The notes: a model not told the origin generated them from the letters alone. 64,000 nt of DNA from Brachybacterium kimchii (GCF_023373525.1 NZ_CP097218.1:806001-870000), one strand, 5' to 3'; counted from the stretch's first letter, positions 52,548 to 60,719 are shown. Made by a program: numbers and translations.

Positions 52548-53666
52548 TCACAAGGGCGTGGTCTCCATGCCCGCGAGGGACAGTTCGGCGGGCACGATCC
52601 GGTCGACGGGGTCCTCGGGCGGCACACCGCCCTCCCAGGACGAAGGTTCCTTGCGCGTGAAGCGAGGAGCCCCACCGAACGGTGCCTCGACGAGGAACAC
52701 CTCTCGCCCGTACGCCTTCCGGAACGACCATGACCCCTTCGCGTCCGGGTCGACTTCGAGGATGAAGTCCCCCTGGTCGTATCCGAAGCCAGCCACGCGG
52801 CCGCCCCGGAGGTCTGAGTCGGGGTTCTGCGGGTCGACGACCCACACGGTGGACCCCTCGCGGAACGGGATCGACCCTGCGGGAATCTGGCAGCGCTCGG
52901 TGTTGCGTTCGCGCGAGGGCCGCTGGGGGATTGCGGCCACGGTGCGTCGTCCGGCGAGGTTGTAGGGCCGCAGGGTGCTGTCGACGGCGCAGAGGGCCTT
53001 CCACTGGTCGCCGAGGGCCTCCATCGCCACGTAAGCCTGGGCGTCGTTGAGGGCGCTGGGGAATGAGCGAGACCGGGTGATGCGATCGCAGGCGGCGGTG
53101 ATACGTGCGCACAGTCCGCCGTGGGTGGTGGACCCGTGGATCGCGGTGCGATACAGGTCCTCCATGCCTGTGACCGAGAGCGGGCCGCTGATACGGAGTG
53201 CCCGGCCCCAGGCCCGGAGATCGTCGGTGTCCTCGAACGGCGCCCAGTAGCGCATGCCCAGGGCGCGCGTGATCACGGTCAGCGACGAATACCAGGGCGC
53301 GACGACCGCGACATCGAGAACGCGCCGAGCGGAGAGGACGGCGTTGCGCTGGTCGATGGTGTCGAAGCGGGCCTTGGAGAAGGCGCGCAGCAGCAGACGC
53401 AGGTCCCTCATCGTGGGCATGACGACCTCGCGGCGCCCCTCGGATTCGTCGTCGGTATTCATCAGGACCGCCGCGATCTCGCGGCCCTTCATGGGGCCGT
53501 CCGAGGTGCGCACGCGCCCCTTGTCGACCCAGACGAACAACTTCTCTCGCGCGTGCAGCGTCGGAAGCGTCTCGGACATGCGCTGCAGTGCACGGCCCGT
53601 TGTCGAGGCTTCCGCGCGGCGCTGGGCGGCGTACTCGGAGGCCTTCATGGATCCCGTCGCGTTCAC
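52548..53666 (-). CDS. Hypothetical protein, coupled to small membrane protein
   Basis: 372 residues from GTG 53666, which overlaps the stop of the gene upstream (GTGA). A helical N-terminus (EYAAQRRAEAS) precedes a body with LFVWVDKGRVRTSDGPMKGR and a beta-rich C-terminus (STVWVVDPQN, GGRVAGFGYDQGDFILEVDP). No family is recognised. Its 3' end abuts the MoxR promoter, so it is the last gene of its unit. Confidence 0.6.
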   Translation of the reverse strand: MNATGSMKASEYAAQRRAEASTTGRALQRMSETLPTLHAREKLFVWVDKGRVRTSDGPMKGREIAAVLMNTDDESEGRREVVMPTMRDLRLLLRAFSKARFDTIDQRNAVLSARRVLDVAVVAPWYSSLTVITRALGMRYWAPFEDTDDLRAWGRALRISGPLSVTGMEDLYRTAIHGSTTHGGLCARITAACDRITRSRSFPSALNDAQAYVAMEALGDQWKALCAVDSTLRPYNLAGRRTVAAIPQRPSRERNTERCQIPAGSIPFREGSTVWVVDPQNPDSDLRGGRVAGFGYDQGDFILEVDPDAKGSWSFRKAYGREVFLVEAPFGGAPRFTRKEPSSWEGGVPPEDPVDRIVPAELSLAGMETTPL

Positions 53667-53881
53667 CGGGCCTCCTCCGCGGCGAGCCATCCGTCGGCGG
53701 GGAGGCGAAGGATCATCGCCACGACGGCCAGCACACCGACGGCAGCCAACAGGAAGGCGAACAGTGCGAGTTCATCGCCCAGGAAGAACGAGACCAGTGC
53801 GCAGAGCGCACCGATGAACGCTGACGCCTGCGCGGGCAGACGGTCCTCCCAGGTGATCTCCGTGTCGCGTGTGGTGTCCAT
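53663..53881 (-). CDS. Small membrane protein
   Basis: 72 residues with two helices (ASAFIGALCALVSFFLG and LFAFLLAAVGVLAVVAMIL). A GAAGGGCGAGG site precedes ATG 53881. First gene of a two-gene unit. Confidence 0.65.
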   Translation of the reverse strand: MDTTRDTEITWEDRLPAQASAFIGALCALVSFFLGDELALFAFLLAAVGVLAVVAMILRLPADGWLAAEEAR

Positions 53882-53912
53882 GGCCTCGCCCTTCCTGTGC
53901 GGTTACGCAGGT

Positions 53913-53940
53913 AGTGGGCGGTATCGGAGGCTCGCGGGAC
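53913..53940 (-). promoter_or_regulatory. Two-box promoter (GTCCCG-N14-CGCCCACT)
   Basis: Both boxes exact, 31 nt before ATG 53881. Confidence 0.75.
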
Positions 53941-53942
53941 GG

Positions 53943-54812
53943 TCAGGACACCTTGGCGCGGCAGGCGTGGGTGGTGGAGGTGCCGTAGTAGCGACCGCAG
54001 TCCGCGCACTGCACCGCCACGTCGACGCTGGAGTTGCCGGCGCGGCGCACGTAGGTGTTGTAGGCCTTGCCGACGGAGGACGACGAGGACATGCGGCCCC
54101 ACGTGTCCGGGTCCATGTCGTAGACGTAGGCGCCCGTGGGGTTGTTCTTGGTCGGGCTCATGACGATGGTCGCCTGCTGGGCCTCGGCGTTGTAGCCCAT
54201 GCCCTTGATCCAGGACGAGGCTGCCTTGCGCGTCTCGACGCCGGAGCCCGCGGCGCGGTGACGGTAGGAGGCCACGAGCTGTGCGGTGTGCTCTCGGGTC
54301 AGCGTCGGCCGGCGCGACTCGAGGGTCGCGCGCACGGACTCGGACACCTGGGCCTTGCGCTCGGGGTCGAAGCCGGAGGGCATCGTCACCTGGTAGGAGC
54401 GGCCCTGCTTCGAGACGCGCACTGCGGACATCGTGGTCGTTCCGTCCGGCCCGGTGTACTCGATCGGCATCTCGAAGGGGCGCGACTCGTCACCGGTGCG
54501 CGCGGCGACGTCCTTCGCGAACCGCCGCACGGAGGCGTGAGAGGGCATCGTCAGGCTGTAGTCGTCGCCGGAGTAGGTCCGGCGCCGGGGGCGACCGCTG
54601 TCGCGGCCCATGGTGGGCACCTTCCCCGAGACGTCCGTCATCTGAGCAGCACGGTCCCACCACTGCTGAGCGGACTGCGCCGACCCGTCCGTGTCCGCGA
54701 ATCGCTCCTGCGGCACGGACACCTCGGCTTCGCCACGGCTGATAGTGCCGAACTGCCCCTTGTTGCCCTGCTCGCCGGTGTCCCGCTTGCGGATCTTCTT
54801 GCCGGTGCTCAT
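53943..54812 (-). CDS. Tagged protein with KTSC-like domain and C-terminal zinc ribbon
   Basis: 289 residues. Tag at residues 8-22 (RKRDTGEQGNKGQFG), then RGEAEVSV. Near residues 215-265, SSWIKGMGYNAEAQQATIVM then TGAYVYDMDPDTWGRMSSSS and GKAYNTYVRR match the KTSC fold, seen in small proteins linked to lysyl-tRNA synthetase or nucleic acids. A zinc ribbon CADCGRYYG and a final CRAKVS close it. ATG overlaps the stop of the gene upstream. Confidence 0.75.
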   Translation of the reverse strand: MSTGKKIRKRDTGEQGNKGQFGTISRGEAEVSVPQERFADTDGSAQSAQQWWDRAAQMTDVSGKVPTMGRDSGRPRRRTYSGDDYSLTMPSHASVRRFAKDVAARTGDESRPFEMPIEYTGPDGTTTMSAVRVSKQGRSYQVTMPSGFDPERKAQVSESVRATLESRRPTLTREHTAQLVASYRHRAAGSGVETRKAASSWIKGMGYNAEAQQATIVMSPTKNNPTGAYVYDMDPDTWGRMSSSSSVGKAYNTYVRRAGNSSVDVAVQCADCGRYYGTSTTHACRAKVS

Positions 54813-55618
54813 GCCGCCTCCCTCGTATCGGTGCCCTCGCCAGGAGAAGTGGGCGGGGACTGCGAAGACGTGTCACCCAGGTCCTCGAGGCACACCTGGA
54901 GCTCGGCGGCGAACTCCCGTCGACGCTCCTTGAGGATTTGGTCGAGGCGCAGCTGGGCGAGCTTCCGGATCGACACGAGGGCAGAGGCATACAGGTGGTT
55001 GCGGGCGGCGAGAACCCACAGCGCCGCCCATTCCTCCTTGCCCACGGATTCCGGGAGGCTCAGGACGTCATGGCGAAGCGCCTCCATGGCTGCCTCGCCG
55101 GCGAAGTCGTCCTCGGTGAGGTAGCGGATCCCTGACCCGGAGGTGGAGATGTCGCGCAGCGCGTACTCCGGGTTCGTCGGGTAGACGGCGGAGGTCAGCG
55201 TGTAGGCGGCGCCGACGTTCGGCGTGAGCATCAGGACCAGGTAGATGATCAGGACGCCCAGGCACACGATCGGCGCCGTACTGGAGAGGACGGAGTTGTC
55301 AGGCATCGGGATGAGGCCTGCGGAGGTGACGATCAGCGCCGCGATCAGGAGCAGCGGTGCGAACCCGAAGAGCAGCGCGTACAGCAGACGGTGGTAGCGG
55401 CGCGTGGTGATGGACTTCGTGGAGTAGGCCTGCAGCTCGCTGATCAGTCGAATGCGGTACCCGCCGGCGTCGTCGCCAGGTGGAACGAGCGCGAGGACGT
55501 CGGGGCCCGTCTTGCGGATGCGCACGTACCGACTGTCAGCAGAGACGTCGTCGATCCGGTAGGGCGGGCAGTTGCGCGAGAGGGGAATGAGAACGGTGTC
55601 CGGGATCTTGCTGCTCAT
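54809..55618 (-). CDS. Membrane protein with cytoplasmic domain
   Basis: 269 residues. Two membrane helices near 85-135 (LLYALLFGFAPLLLIAALIV, APIVCLGVLIIYLVLML) separate an N-terminal soluble part from a C-terminal helical domain (WAALWVLAARNHLYASALVS). Leaderless: ATG 55618 is 9 nt after the box. Its stop overlaps the KTSC gene (ATGA). Confidence 0.65.
   Translation of the reverse strand: MSSKIPDTVLIPLSRNCPPYRIDDVSADSRYVRIRKTGPDVLALVPPGDDAGGYRIRLISELQAYSTKSITTRRYHRLLYALLFGFAPLLLIAALIVTSAGLIPMPDNSVLSSTAPIVCLGVLIIYLVLMLTPNVGAAYTLTSAVYPTNPEYALRDISTSGSGIRYLTEDDFAGEAAMEALRHDVLSLPESVGKEEWAALWVLAARNHLYASALVSIRKLAQLRLDQILKERRREFAAELQVCLEDLGDTSSQSPPTSPGEGTDTREAA
54848..54855 (-). promoter_or_regulatory. 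CGCCCACT box inside the end of 54809 gene
   Basis: Exact second box; the first-box position reads TGACAC, closer to a housekeeping -35. It precedes the KTSC gene by 35 nt. Confidence 0.55.
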
Positions 55619-55627
55619 GCTCACTCC

Positions 55628-55635
55628 AGTGGGCG
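55628..55635 (-). promoter_or_regulatory. CGCCCACT box, leaderless
   Basis: Exact second box; CAGGAC (complement of GTCCTG) is present but 4 bp too close. ATG 55618 follows after 9 nt. Confidence 0.6.
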
Positions 55636-55673
55636 GGGAGCGAGCCAGGACGCGGCCAGGACCGATCGGCCGG

Positions 55674-56117
55674 TCAGTCCACGATGATCGGGGGCCTGCC
55701 GGACTCGCCGTCGTCGCTGCGGGTGCGGCGTCGCGCTCTCGTCACCCCGTTGGCGATCGCTTCGAGCGCCAGCCACGCGACAGCTCCGGCGACGATGACC
55801 CAGCCGACCGTATGGACCGGCACGGTACCGAGGGACTCCGGGGCGTAGACCACGAGAAGCGACCCGAGTGCTCCGAGCACGCTGGGGGAGAACATGTTCG
55901 CCCTGCGGAACATCAGGTTCCCGTTCGCCTGGGCGCGGGCAGTGCCGTTGGCGACGATCTCGCCGATCAGGCACACACCGGCCCAGATGATCACGATCCA
56001 CCCCAGGGGCGCGGTGGGGTAGCCGTAGAGGTCCGCGGGGACGGCGACCAGCCAGATCACCCCGAGGACGAGCGCGATGATCGGCTTTCCGACGGACGCT
56101 TCACGGAAGGGCAGCAT
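55674..56117 (-). CDS. Polytopic membrane protein
   Basis: 147 residues with four helices (IIALVLGVIWLVAVPADLYG, LGWIVIIWAGVCLIGEIVA, SVLGALGSLLVVYAP, VGWVIVAGAVAWLALEAIA) and a basic/acidic tail. AGGAGG precedes ATG 56117. It lies in one unit with the DUF4236 gene. Function unknown. Confidence 0.65.
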   Translation of the reverse strand: MLPFREASVGKPIIALVLGVIWLVAVPADLYGYPTAPLGWIVIIWAGVCLIGEIVANGTARAQANGNLMFRRANMFSPSVLGALGSLLVVYAPESLGTVPVHTVGWVIVAGAVAWLALEAIANGVTRARRRTRSDDGESGRPPIIVD

Positions 56118-56129
56118 GCGGGGTCCTCC

Positions 56130-56291
56130 TCAGAACTTCAGGCTCAGGCCCTTGAAGAGCCTGATCGAGTTGCGGCCGCGGGAGTTCAGAGTGAGACGGC
56201 CGATCTTCACCGACGTGCTGACGCCGGAGTTCGACACGTTGACGTGCGATTTCTTCCCGACCTTCACACGCTTCTGGATGCGAAAACCCAC
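56130..56291 (-). CDS. DUF4236-like small protein
   Basis: 53 residues: GFRIQKRVKVGKKSHVNVSN and GVSTSVKIGRLTLNSRGR follow the DUF4236 pattern (xxRxRKxxKxGxxxxNxSxxGxSxS). GTG 56291 with GAGGAGG upstream. Biochemical role of the family unknown to me. A 72-codon leaderless ORF (ATG 56319, 7 nt after the box) overlaps it in another frame; the DUF4236 match favours this frame. Confidence 0.7.
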   Translation of the reverse strand: MGFRIQKRVKVGKKSHVNVSNSGVSTSVKIGRLTLNSRGRNSIRLFKGLSLKF

Positions 56292-56311
56292 GCCCTGCCT
56301 CCTCGGTCGAC

Positions 56312-57085
56312 CTACCCATCTGCGCCAGTGGGCGGGGACCATGCCTCCGTGTGCACGAGGCTCTCGAGGTGAAGGAGGAACCCCTCTCGCAGTCGTGACG
56401 TGATGAGCCCGTCGGGGTCCTTCACGTCGAGCGAGATTCGGGCAGCGGTGTCTGCGATTTCCTCCAGGCAGCGCGTGTGCTCGGGAGAGAGCCATGAGGC
56501 CTGCCGGGGCCGGTATTCGTAGATGAGCTCGCAGGCCCCCTTGACCCCGGTCCCGGTGTACACCGGCTTCTCGTCTCTTCTCCAGCCGGCAAAAGTGGGA
56601 GGAACGCACTGGGAGACCCGAACCGTGTGGGCAAGAGCTCTCTGGGCTCCGTCGAGAGTCGACAGGTCGAAGGCGGGGTCGTGGTCGATGCCCGTGAACG
56701 TCGGCAGAGCATGGTTCACCAGCCACGAGCACGTCAGGATCTCGCGGCGTGTGGCGAGCCCGTCCTCAGCGGTGCCGCTGGCCGCGGCGTAGAGGGCCTC
56801 GAGCCTGATCTTCTCTCGGGGAGTGATGATGGGGGTCTCGGTGAGGTCGACCAGTGCTCGCCACAGCGGGGCGTCGATCTCGGGGAGCAATTCCATGTCG
56901 AGCACATCTGCTGCCCTCGCGGCGCCTGGGGGAGGGAACTGCCTCCCGGTCGCGCGAGCATCGGAGGAGTGGTGGGGACGTCGCGCGTGGACGAGCCTGG
57001 TGAGCAACGCGGGCAGGAGAGCGACTGGCACGGTCGCTGCTGCGATCGCGGTCACGCGGGCCAGCGGGAGGCTTGGGTTCTTCAC
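56312..57085 (-). CDS. Hypothetical protein with N-terminal signal anchor
   Basis: 257 residues from GTG 57085. One hydrophobic helix near residues 8-28 (VTAIAAATVPVALLPALLTR), then a helical soluble part (VLDMELLPEIDAPLWRALVD, REKIRLEALYAAASG). Family not recognised. Its GTG overlaps the stop of a leaderless leader ORF (GTGA). Confidence 0.6.
   Translation of the reverse strand: MKNPSLPLARVTAIAAATVPVALLPALLTRLVHARRPHHSSDARATGRQFPPPGAARAADVLDMELLPEIDAPLWRALVDLTETPIITPREKIRLEALYAAASGTAEDGLATRREILTCSWLVNHALPTFTGIDHDPAFDLSTLDGAQRALAHTVRVSQCVPPTFAGWRRDEKPVYTGTGVKGACELIYEYRPRQASWLSPEHTRCLEEIADTAARISLDVKDPDGLITSRLREGFLLHLESLVHTEAWSPPTGADG
56327..56334 (-). promoter_or_regulatory. CGCCCACT box before DUF4236 unit
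   Basis: Exact second box; no first box. An ATG lies 7 nt downstream. Confidence 0.55.
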
Positions 57086-57168
57086 CTGGGTACTTCTCCG
57101 TCTCTTGGGTCGGGGTGCTGCGTGGCCGCAGGCGCGAGGGGTCGCGGATCGTCGCGCCGACAACGCAT
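57082..57168 (-). CDS. Leaderless 28-codon leader peptide coupled to 56312 gene
   Basis: ATG 7 nt after the CGCCCACT box; reads MRCRRDDPRPLAPAATQHPD onward and stops at TGA overlapping the GTG of the main gene. Its 3' end contains GGAGAAG, the ribosome site for that GTG. Confidence 0.5.
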   Translation of the reverse strand: MRCRRDDPRPLAPAATQHPDPRDGEVPR

Positions 57169-57175
57169 GTCCACC

Positions 57176-57183
57176 AGTGGGCG
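57176..57183 (-). promoter_or_regulatory. CGCCCACT box with leaderless leader ORF
   Basis: Exact second box, first box weak; ATG follows after 7 nt. Confidence 0.55.
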
Positions 57184-57236
57184 GGTAAGAACTCGGTGCG
57201 CTGCGAGTCGCTGCGCCTAGACCGGCACAGCGGCGA

Positions 57237-57395
57237 TTACCGCTCCTCCCCACGCACTTTCCTGCCCAGTCGCATGAGGCCCGCGCGCAGATCGCGAGGG
57301 TCCTTCGTGAGGCGGATGTAGACGGTCGGTGCACTCGCTTCGTCCTCGCGCGGCGTTCCCTTCGGTTCCGACGGGCTGGCACATGTTCCGTTCAC
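57237..57395 (-). CDS. Small basic protein
   Basis: 52 residues from GTG 57395 (GAGGAGAG upstream). The C-terminus TVYIRLTKDPRDLRAGLMRL is strand-helix, basic. Too short to assign; the clear promoter and ribosome site support it as a gene. Confidence 0.5.
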   Translation of the reverse strand: MNGTCASPSEPKGTPREDEASAPTVYIRLTKDPRDLRAGLMRLGRKVRGEER

Positions 57396-57426
57396 GGATC
57401 TCTCCTCTGTGCGGTGGTGACCCATC

Positions 57427-57454
57427 AGTGGGCGAAGCTCCGACGCCGCGGGAC
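57427..57454 (-). promoter_or_regulatory. Two-box promoter (GTCCCG-N14-CGCCCACT), back-to-back pair
   Basis: Both boxes exact, facing left. Its first box is 8 bp from the first box of the rightward promoter at 57463-57490. Confidence 0.78.
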
Positions 57455-57462
57455 GCCGCGAT

Positions 57463-57490
57463 GTCCCGCGGCAGGTCGCCTACGCCCACT
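57463..57490 (+). promoter_or_regulatory. Two-box promoter, leaderless (GTCCCG-N14-CGCCCACT), back-to-back pair
   Basis: Both boxes exact; ATG 57499 follows after 8 nt. Confidence 0.8.
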
Positions 57491-57498
57491 GGGAAGCC

Positions 57499-57945
57499 AT
57501 GGCACGCCTCTCCCAGCACATCCCACCGCCGACCACCGTCGCTGACGCCTCCGAATGCGCCATCTGCGGGACCCCGATGACCCGCGCGTGGCTCGGGGAC
57601 CTGTCGGACTTCCGCTGGCGAGCCGACGACGGCACGGAGCACGGGACCACCCCGGGCGCCCACGTGCCCGAAGATGCGCCCACCACCTGGATCGACCTCC
57701 TCGACCATGCCGAGTCGCTCCACGACGGCCTCGAGACCTACTCGACGCTGCTCGCTCTCTTCGAGACCGGAGGCGGTATCCAGCCGCTGCCGTGGCAGCA
57801 CCGACACCGGGCCATCGAGCCCCCAACGAAGATCGATCCGCGCGAGGTGCCGCAGTGCCACGGGTGGCCCATGCGCCTGGCGCCGGGCGCCTGGATCTGC
57901 CGGGTCGACGGCGAAGTCACGCGCCCAGATCGGGTGCAGCCGTGA
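57499..57945 (+). CDS. Hypothetical protein with cysteine pairs
   Basis: 148 residues, leaderless. CAICGTPMT near residue 20 and PQCHGWPM with WICRVDG near 118-135 suggest one zinc site assembled from both ends. Between them is a helix WIDLLDHAESLHDGLETYST. Its stop overlaps the GTG of the HTH gene. Confidence 0.6.
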   Translation: MARLSQHIPPPTTVADASECAICGTPMTRAWLGDLSDFRWRADDGTEHGTTPGAHVPEDAPTTWIDLLDHAESLHDGLETYSTLLALFETGGGIQPLPWQHRHRAIEPPTKIDPREVPQCHGWPMRLAPGAWICRVDGEVTRPDRVQP

Positions 57946-58205
57946 AGACGACCACTACACCCACCGCCCCCACAACGCCGGCCCTCGTCGTAGCGCGTAT
58001 CGGCGCATACGTGCGCATCCGACGCACAGCACTCGGGGCCACCAGGGCGCAGCTCGCGGAGCGTGTCGGAATCCCCGAAGCCACACTGGCCGCAATCGAG
58101 GCCGGCACGTACGACCCTCGCCTGATCCTCGGATCCCGGCTCGAGTCCGCCCTCGAGCTCCCTCCGGGATCGATCGACAAGGCCGGATCGTCGGATCCTC
58201 GATGA
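57942..58205 (+). CDS. XRE-type HTH regulator
   Basis: 87 residues. RIGAYVRIRRTALGATRAQL and GIPEATLAAIEAG form a classic HTH_3 fold, followed by ILGSRLESALELPPGSI. GTG 57942 overlaps the upstream stop. A small DNA-binding regulator; target unknown, possibly the element's regulatory circuit. Confidence 0.8.
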   Translation: MKTTTTPTAPTTPALVVARIGAYVRIRRTALGATRAQLAERVGIPEATLAAIEAGTYDPRLILGSRLESALELPPGSIDKAGSSDPR

Positions 58206-58221
58206 CGATTTCTCGCGTTCC

Positions 58222-58229
58222 CGCCCACT
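58222..58229 (+). promoter_or_regulatory. CGCCCACT box with leaderless leader ORF
   Basis: Exact second box; GTG follows after 7 nt. Confidence 0.55.
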
Positions 58230-58236
58230 GTGTGAG

Positions 58237-58380
58237 GTGAGCGTCCCGGAACGCTCGACCCAGGCGTCAGGCTCTCGCGCAGCCTCGCCATCACAGGGGC
58301 AAGGTCCACCGGATCATCGGGCTTACGAACCCACGTCTCTCGGCGTCGGGCGCGAGGCGATGTCAGGAAGAAGAACGTGA
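58237..58380 (+). CDS. Leaderless 47-codon leader ORF coupled to P-loop gene
   Basis: GTG 7 nt after the CGCCCACT box. It runs to TGA 58378-58380, which overlaps ATG 58380 of the P-loop gene. Ser/Pro/Gly-rich peptide without a domain. It fills the long leader exactly. Confidence 0.5.
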   Translation: MSVPERSTQASGSRAASPSQGQGPPDHRAYEPTSLGVGREAMSGRRT

Positions 58381-58995
58381 TGGTCCACAACAGCGCCCGC
58401 AAGAAGGCGATCCGCCGGCAGATGTCCGCGACAGGACGCGCCTACCTCGATGCCGAACGCACGCTCGACGTCGATCCGTTCCCTGCAATCGACCTCGGGC
58501 CGAGCGCCCAGGGTGGACGAATCATCTGGGAGCCATGGGCTGGGGGCGCGCCACCCCACCTGCTCATCGAAGGCCGGCCCGGCTCCGGGAAGAGCTGCAT
58601 GCTCAGCCGCCTCGTGAAGCAGCTGCCGACCGCATGGCCGGTGATCCTGGGCGATCCGCTCAAGTCCGGCTTCGACTGCGAAGGGTGGTCCGGCCGCGAC
58701 GTGCTCACCGAGTCCTCGGAGATCCTGGAGGCTCTGAGCGCCCTGCTCGGCGCCGCACGTTCGCCGTACCCGACGGTCGTGGTGATCGATGAGGCTCGCT
58801 TCTTCGTCGAATCCCTGGCGAAGGACGAGTCTCGGGAGGTGCTGGAGTTCCTTCTGCGGTACGGCAGGTCGAAGCGTATTCACGTGGTGCTCGCCGGCCA
58901 GAGACTCGACCGGAGTGTGCTGCCCCCCTGCGGTCTTCGGGATGAGCGAGCACGTGCGCCTGGCTGATGATCTCTCCTGGACGATCCAGGAGTAG
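58380..58995 (+). pseudogene. P-loop ATPase (VirD4/FtsK-like core), apparent frameshift near the C-terminus
   Basis: About 200 residues. Walker A EGRPGSGKSC near residue 65, Walker B VVVIDEARFFVES near 138, then a glutamine sensor VLAGQRLDRSVLP. This is a small version of a FtsK/VirD4-type motor core. At C-run 58923-58928 the frame changes: the first frame ends at 58967 as LRDERARAPG, while +1 gives AVFGMSEHVRLADDLSWTIQ ending 58995, which is the natural continuation. Sequencing error, real frameshift or programmed slippage are all possible. Confidence 0.6.
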
Positions 58996-59001
58996 CCCGG
59001 C

Positions 59002-59029
59002 GTCCTACGAGGTGCCTCGACCGCCCACT
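59002..59029 (+). promoter_or_regulatory. Two-box promoter (GTCCTA-N14-CGCCCACT)
   Basis: Both boxes exact, 64 nt before ATG 59094; GTG codons lie 1 and 6 nt after the box. Confidence 0.7.
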
Positions 59030-59093
59030 GGTGCGGTGCCGTATCCGCTCGACATGGACGCGGCACCGCACCATCCGAATCGAGGCAGGACCC

Positions 59094-59420
59094 ATGAGCG
59101 AGATCTTCAACGACGCCCTCCACGCGCGCCGACTCATGCGCGAGGAGTTCGAGCTCCACCGCCACGCCTCCTACCAGCGGGCGTACCGCGACCTCAACGG
59201 CGAACTGCTGAACGACCGAGGACGAGCAGCGCACGTCGACCCCTACTCCCTGTTCATGGGGAACGGCGCACGAGCCTACTGCTACGCCTCCGAAGAGCTC
59301 CGCGACTGGTGGGAGGACCATGACCGGCCCACCGTCGAGTCCTTCGAGGCCCACTGGTGGCGGGGACGATTCGGGTATCGCGAGGAGCATCCGGGGTCGC
59401 GACTGCGGGAGATCGCATGA
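59094..59420 (+). CDS. Hypothetical protein
   Basis: 108 residues, no family recognised. Aromatic-rich helices (EEFELHRHASYQRAYRDLNG, EELRDWWEDHDRP). Its stop overlaps the next ATG (ATGA). Confidence 0.6.
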   Translation: MSEIFNDALHARRLMREEFELHRHASYQRAYRDLNGELLNDRGRAAHVDPYSLFMGNGARAYCYASEELRDWWEDHDRPTVESFEAHWWRGRFGYREEHPGSRLREIA

Positions 59421-60049
59421 CCGTCCCATCTTCGTCTCGCGCGACCGAGACTCCCGAGGACATTCTCGTCATCGACTCGGGAGACCTGCGGTCGTCCTAT
59501 CTGCTTCCGGACACCCCCGAGAACCGCGCTCTCGAGCAGGACTTCGACCGCCCCTCCTGGGCCGATTCGCTCTCTATGGCCTCGATGCTTTCGCTCTTCG
59601 GCAGCGTATGCGCCGTACTCGTCTTCCTCCTCTGGAGAGGCGTGAGGTTCGCGCTGTGGGCTCTCGATCACGGCATGCTCTCGGGGGAGACGTACCCACC
59701 GACACCGTCGATCACGGCCGTGGTGTGGCGGGTGCTCGTCGGCGCGCTCTTCGTGTCGTTCGTGGTCTTCGTGTCGAGCCTCGCGATCCCTCGACGTGCT
59801 GCGCAACGGCTCCGATCAGCTCCCGGAGCCCACAACGTGCAGATCCCCGCACAGCAGATCAGAACGATGCCCGAGATCGGAGGGCTCCCCGCATCGATGT
59901 TCTTCTGGCTGGCAGCGGATGCCGGCGACCTCGACGCCGAGCTCATCGACGGCGTGTTGAAGAGCACCGAGAAGTCCGAGAAGGAACGGCGCCTGCAGAC
60001 CCGCATCGAGAGCATCACAGCAGTCGAGCGTAAGCGCCGGCAGGCCTAG
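59417..60049 (+). CDS. Membrane protein with two helices
   Basis: 210 residues. Helices near 52-75 (SMASMLSLFGSVCAVLVFLL) and 103-125 (VVWRVLVGALFVSFVVFVSS), then a cytoplasmic domain of about 85 residues ending in a charged helix. Coupled to the gene upstream. Function unknown. Confidence 0.65.
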   Translation: MTVPSSSRATETPEDILVIDSGDLRSSYLLPDTPENRALEQDFDRPSWADSLSMASMLSLFGSVCAVLVFLLWRGVRFALWALDHGMLSGETYPPTPSITAVVWRVLVGALFVSFVVFVSSLAIPRRAAQRLRSAPGAHNVQIPAQQIRTMPEIGGLPASMFFWLAADAGDLDAELIDGVLKSTEKSEKERRLQTRIESITAVERKRRQA

Positions 60050-60081
60050 GTGCCCGCCGTAGCACTCGAGCACTCCCCGTC

Positions 60082-60089
60082 CGCCCATT
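60082..60089 (+). promoter_or_regulatory. CGCCCATT box, weak
   Basis: One mismatch to the second box; GGAGG and GTG 60113 follow. First box not seen. Confidence 0.35.
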
Positions 60090-60112
60090 CATCTGAGAAC
60101 CAGGAGGTCCTC

Positions 60113-60703
60113 GTGTCCGCCCCCGCAACTGTCCCCATCACCGTCCTCGTCGTGCTTCTCATCTCCGCCCTGTTCGTCCTGTTCGCGCGCTGGGTCGACA
60201 AGAGGGATAGGGCTGCGACGACCAAAAGGGCCCGTCTCGTCGACGCGCTGAAATCGCTGACCTATAGCTGCGACGGGCGCTACCTGACGATCACCCGATC
60301 CGAGAAGTGGGCCGACGACATGAGTGCGCACGTGAACGTGTCAACGCAGCTGCGACAGGTCTTCACGATCTCAGCACCTGGCCATGCGGACATCAGGCAC
60401 TGTCATCTCGTCGACGACGGGCTGGTCCGCTTGGCCGGCGCCGAACTGCCCAAGCACTTCGACCGTCCCATCGAGCTCAGGCCGCGGGTGTTCCGGCCGA
60501 AGACCTCTGACGAAGTGCGGCGCAGTGAGCTGCCCTACCTGGCAGTCGAGCTGAACCTCGACCAGGCCGCGCTTGACGCCACCACCGTCGAACTGGCCGG
60601 CCATGAGCTGCGCTGCGTCGTGGAGCACGACGGCTGCAGAGTCGTCGGTTGCACCGACTGGACCGACTATCACCCGACCTCGTCTGACAAGGACACGCCC
60701 TGA
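60113..60703 (+). CDS. Membrane-anchored hypothetical protein
   Basis: 196 residues. One N-terminal helix (ITVLVVLLISALFVLFARWV), then a soluble beta-rich domain (YLTITRSEKWADDM, LRCVVEHDGCRVVG). GTG with AGGAGG. No family recognised. Confidence 0.6.
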   Translation: MSAPATVPITVLVVLLISALFVLFARWVDKRDRAATTKRARLVDALKSLTYSCDGRYLTITRSEKWADDMSAHVNVSTQLRQVFTISAPGHADIRHCHLVDDGLVRLAGAELPKHFDRPIELRPRVFRPKTSDEVRRSELPYLAVELNLDQAALDATTVELAGHELRCVVEHDGCRVVGCTDWTDYHPTSSDKDTP

Positions 60704-60719
60704 CCTCCTGGCACACGCC

